In this document: positions 5,499 to 7,525 of the stretch, in pieces
Layout of the letters: each line of letters starts with the position of its first letter
How positions within the stretch are numbered: the stretch's first letter is position 1
Notes under the pieces: generated by a model
What the model saw: the letters and a program-made list of their open reading frames with translations, nothing else
Databases searched by the model: none
What the model was told of the DNA's origin: nothing
Assembly (NCBI GenBank): GCA_030622775.1
Contig: JAUXFS010000071.1
Coordinates: 1-7,525, forward strand
Origin: Rhodospirillales bacterium
GTDB lineage: Bacteria > Pseudomonadota > Alphaproteobacteria > Rhodospirillales > Defluviicoccaceae
Direction: 5' to 3'
Length of the DNA: 7,525 bases
Translations under genes and position numbers: made by a program

Positions 5499-6200
5499 AT
5501 GATGCTCTCCGCCGCTGATTTGCGTTCCGGCTACGCCACCGGCGACGTTCTGCAGGACGTGAGCATCACCGTGGAGCAGGGCGAGGTCGTCGGGGTCCTG
5601 GGCCGCAACGGGGTCGGCAAGACCACGCTCATGAAGACCCTGATCGGCCTGCTCCCGGCGCGCGCCGGCCAGATCGTTTTCCGCGACCAGGACGTGACGA
5701 AGTTGAGCGCCGACAGGAGGGCACGATTGGGAATCGGCTACGTCCCCCAAGGACGGGGCATTTTTTCGCACCTGACGGTGGGGGAAAATCTGCGCATGGG
5801 CGGCCTGATCAACGCCTCGACGCGGTCGCTCGATTTCGATCTGGTCTTTCGCTACTTCCCCTTTCTGAGAGAGCGCCTGACCCAGAGGGGCGGGACGCTC
5901 AGCGGCGGGCAGCAAGCCATGCTGGCGATTGCCCGCGCCCTCATCAGCACGCCGGACCTGCTCCTGCTCGACGAGCCGAGCGATGGCGTCCAGCCCAGCA
6001 TCGTCCAGGAAATCGGTGACTTCATCAAAGTCCTGAACGAGGAAAAGGGGCTGACCGTGCTGATCGTCGAGCAAAACATCGACCTGATGCAGACCGTGGC
6101 AAAGCGCGCCTATGCGCTCGACAAGGGTTGCGTCGTCGCTTCCGTGAACCGCGAGGAGCTGATGAACACTCAACGGGTCGCCTCGTTCCTGGCGATCTGA
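5499..6200 (+). CDS. urtE: ABC transporter ATP-binding protein, LivF/UrtE type
   Basis: This 233-residue cytoplasmic ATPase is the second nucleotide-binding subunit. Walker A is GRNGVGKTT at 35-43. GYVPQGRGIFSHLTVGENL contains the Q-loop and the PQGR-IF motif of LivF/UrtE. The signature is a canonical LSGGQ at 134-138, and Walker B is LLLLDEP with D158 and E159. DEPSDGVQPSIVQEIGD matches the DEP-EG-QPSI pattern of UrtE rather than the EPSLGLAP pattern of LivF. The switch position is Q192 in IVEQNIDL; glutamine here is normal for this subfamily. The ribosome site AGGGAGGT (5486-5493) precedes ATG 5499 by five bases; a second ATG at 5502 is too far to matter. The gene starts 12 bases after the UrtD-like gene. 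Its consensus signature may compensate for the altered one in its partner. Confidence 0.93.
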   Translation: MMLSAADLRSGYATGDVLQDVSITVEQGEVVGVLGRNGVGKTTLMKTLIGLLPARAGQIVFRDQDVTKLSADRRARLGIGYVPQGRGIFSHLTVGENLRMGGLINASTRSLDFDLVFRYFPFLRERLTQRGGTLSGGQQAMLAIARALISTPDLLLLDEPSDGVQPSIVQEIGDFIKVLNEEKGLTVLIVEQNIDLMQTVAKRAYALDKGCVVASVNREELMNTQRVASFLAI

Positions 6201-6310
6201 GCGAGGTGAGACGATGAACCGGGCGGGATGCGGTCGCAACGGCAAGGGTTGCTCCGCACCGCGGCGGGCGTCCAGTGGACAACAAGGTCCAAACCAAGGA
6301 GGGACATACC
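6201..6310 (+). other. 110-base gap before the amidase, with a weak hairpin and an orphan start signal
   Basis: The gap begins with GAGGTGAG (6203-6210) followed by ATG 6214, which looks like a translation start. The frame it opens is not a recognisable protein and runs on out of frame through the amidase. An interrupted hairpin is possible: GCGGT 6230-6234 with ACCGC 6258-6262, and GCAAC 6236-6240 with GTTGC 6248-6252. The gap may set the amidase apart in translation, or it may be the scar of a lost small gene. Confidence 0.35.
6296..6303 (+). promoter_or_regulatory. Strong ribosome binding site that fixes the amidase start
   Basis: AAGGAGGG is close to a perfect anti-Shine-Dalgarno complement and lies seven bases before ATG 6311. 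It decides against the in-frame upstream GTG at 6275, which has no such site. Confidence 0.85.
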
Positions 6311-7321
6311 ATGGAAATGATCACGCGGAGCTACCCGAACAACTGGGTGACCGACTCAATCATGTACAAGCGGGGCGTGGGAGGCGGCTCGTCGGGCGTC
6401 ACCCATCTATTGACCGAGGAAAAGCAGGGAACCTTCCATTACACCATCGGCCCCTATTCGGAGCCGGTTCTGCATATCAATCCGGGCGACCGCGTGGTGG
6501 TGGAAACGCTCGACGCCTTCGAGGGCAAGATTACCAGCGAAAGCGACGTGCCCTCCGAGATTCTCGCGATGCCGTGGCTAAACCCTCAGTGCGGGCCGAT
6601 CATGGTCGAGGGCGCCGTCAAGGGGGACGTGCTGGCGGTCCATATCGAGGCGATGGCACCCCGCGGCCCCCAGCCGCGTGGCACCTGTTGCATGATCAAG
6701 GAGTTCGGCGGGCTGACGGGCACTTACTACACGGCCACGCTGAACGAGCCGCTTCCCGAGAAGGTCCGCAAGATCAACCTCGACGAAGAGCATGTCTATT
6801 GGAGCGACAGGATCACCCTCCCCTACAAGCCGCACATCGGGACACTCAGTTGTTCTCCGGAAATCGACTCGATCAACTCTCTGACCCCGGACAACCACGG
6901 CGGCAACATGGACCTGCCGGACATGGGCCCCGGGACGGTGACCTACCTGCCCGTTCGTGCCCCCGGCGGCCGGCTGTTCATCGGCGACGCGCACGCCTGT
7001 CAGGGCGACGGCGAGGTCTGCGGCGTGGCGGTCGAGTATCCGACGACCACCACCATCACCGTCGATCTGATCAAGGGCTGGCAAATCGAGTGGCCGCGCC
7101 TGGAGGCCGACGACTTCATCATGACAATCGGCAGCTCCCGCCCGCTGGAGGACGCGACACGCATCGCCTATCGCGAGCTCGTCCGTTGGATGGCGGCCGA
7201 GTACGGCTACGATCAGTGGGACGCCTACATGATGCTCAGCCAGTGCGGAAAGGTGCGCCTGGGCAACTTCGTCGATCCCAAATACACGATCGGAGCGGCC
7301 GTACCGAAAAAGTATCTGTAA
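6311..7321 (+). CDS. fmdA: Acetamidase/formamidase family amide hydrolase
   Basis: This 336-residue cytoplasmic enzyme of the FmdA/AmdA family hydrolyses short amides, typically formamide to formate plus ammonia or acetamide to acetate plus ammonia. The family core is clear: VLHINPGDRVVVET (53-66), NPQCGPIMVEGAVKGDVLAV (91-110), PHIGTLSC (174-181), HGGNMDLPDMGPGTVTYLPV (196-215) and the glycine/acid-rich GDAHACQGDGEVCG (225-238). Those polar residues (N199, D201, D226, H228, D233, E235) lie in the region that shapes the active or metal site in this family; exact roles are not visible here. No signal peptide is present. ATG 6311 is fixed by the strong AAGGAGGG site upstream. At 336 residues it is shorter than the Methylophilus formamidase (about 400), which matches a shorter branch of the family. 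As the last gene of the transporter operon it probably consumes the imported substrate. Whether it prefers formamide, acetamide or a longer amide is unknown. Confidence 0.92.
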   Translation: MEMITRSYPNNWVTDSIMYKRGVGGGSSGVTHLLTEEKQGTFHYTIGPYSEPVLHINPGDRVVVETLDAFEGKITSESDVPSEILAMPWLNPQCGPIMVEGAVKGDVLAVHIEAMAPRGPQPRGTCCMIKEFGGLTGTYYTATLNEPLPEKVRKINLDEEHVYWSDRITLPYKPHIGTLSCSPEIDSINSLTPDNHGGNMDLPDMGPGTVTYLPVRAPGGRLFIGDAHACQGDGEVCGVAVEYPTTTTITVDLIKGWQIEWPRLEADDFIMTIGSSRPLEDATRIAYRELVRWMAAEYGYDQWDAYMMLSQCGKVRLGNFVDPKYTIGAAVPKKYL

Positions 7322-7338
7322 AACAAAAACGAACAGCC

Positions 7339-7389
7339 GGTGCCGATGGCCGGCACCCACGGTCCGGGACCCATGGTTGGCCCCGGACC
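7339..7389 (+). terminator. Two consecutive hairpins after the amidase, possible operon end
   Basis: GGTGCCG (7339-7345) pairs with CGGCACC (7351-7357) around a five-base loop. Three bases later GGTCCGGG (7361-7368) pairs with CCCGGACC (7382-7389) around a 13-base loop. They begin 18 bases after the amidase stop, as expected for the end of a transcription unit. No T run follows either stem, so they may be 3'-end stabilisers or mark Rho-dependent termination rather than a classical intrinsic terminator. Confidence 0.5.
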
Positions 7390-7457
7390 GCCGCCCCCTA
7401 TCCACTTCGGAGCGATCCCCTGCGGCGCGTCTCCGGCGGGGGCTCCGCGGTTGCAAC

Positions 7458-7516
7458 GCCCGCAGGACGACCGGATCAAGCGTATTGACCGTATAGGGTC
7501 CGGACTCGAATGATCC
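7458..7516 (+). repeat. Right copy of the 59-bp direct repeat, with a relic oxidoreductase 3' end
   Basis: This segment matches 97-155 at 54 of 59 positions without gaps. Read in the oxidoreductase frame it gives ARRTTGSSVLTV and a TAG at 7494-7496. The two coding differences are conservative (Thr to Ser, Ile to Val), which suggests it was once part of, or derives from, a real homologous gene end. Upstream of 7458 the frame has no resemblance to the oxidoreductase. The inner inverted repeat is reduced to GGATCA (7473-7478) and TGATCC (7511-7516). The window ends nine bases later, so the right boundary cannot be set beyond 7516. Confidence 0.8.
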
Positions 7517-7525
7517 ACCCCGCGC

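Noticed and set aside
4788..6245. 485-codon minus-strand frame opposite the two ATPase genes
   Set aside because: It is antisense to two well-supported ABC ATPases and has His/Arg/Asp-rich composition typical of antisense frames in GC-rich genes.
6214..7488. 424-codon open frame overlapping the amidase in another frame
   Set aside because: It is a GC-driven shadow: arginine/glycine/proline-rich, without family motifs, and it covers the clear FmdA gene.
1..7525. CRISPR arrays, tRNA or rRNA genes, transposases, integrases
   Set aside because: No regularly spaced repeats, no tRNA or rRNA-like segments and no recombinase motifs were seen on either strand.

Overview
This GC-rich window, with strong G/C bias at third codon positions, looks like a chromosomal segment of a high-GC proteobacterium, most likely an alphaproteobacterium. 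That placement is an inference from protein family flavour and composition, not a proof. All convincing genes lie on the + strand.

Layout. Bases 1-135 are the 3' end of a quinone oxidoreductase-like dehydrogenase. Bases 136-695 hold no gene I can recognise. Bases about 696-1186 carry the broken C-terminal part of an AmiR/NasT-type ANTAR regulator, readable only by moving through three frames at runs of T. From 1183 a compact operon follows: a Tat-exported amide/urea-type substrate-binding protein (1183-2721), a strong intercistronic hairpin (2743-2777), a LivH/UrtB-type permease (2806-3705), a LivM/UrtC-type permease (3702-4748, 4-base overlap), a UrtD-type ATPase (4755-5486), a UrtE-type ATPase (5499-6200) and an acetamidase/formamidase (6311-7321). 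Two hairpins follow the last gene. At the right edge, bases 7458-7516 repeat bases 97-155 (54 of 59 identical), including the last 12 codons of the oxidoreductase.

How it works together. The binding protein would capture a short amide (formamide, acetamide) or urea in the periplasm. The two permeases and two ATPases would import it. The FmdA-type amidase would hydrolyse it to a carboxylate plus ammonia, so the locus is a nitrogen-scavenging (possibly also carbon-scavenging) module. The short UrtB-like permease and the adjacent amidase favour amides over urea. ANTAR proteins are RNA-binding antiterminators that control amide and nitrate operons, so the damaged regulator fits the locus but may no longer work.

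The system itself is a known type (Fmd/Urt amide uptake). The less ordinary points are the frameshifted ANTAR gene, the direct repeat framing the locus, the roughly 60-residue insert in the binding protein, an LSHNQ ABC signature in the UrtD-like ATPase, and the perfect 15-bp hairpin after the binding-protein gene.
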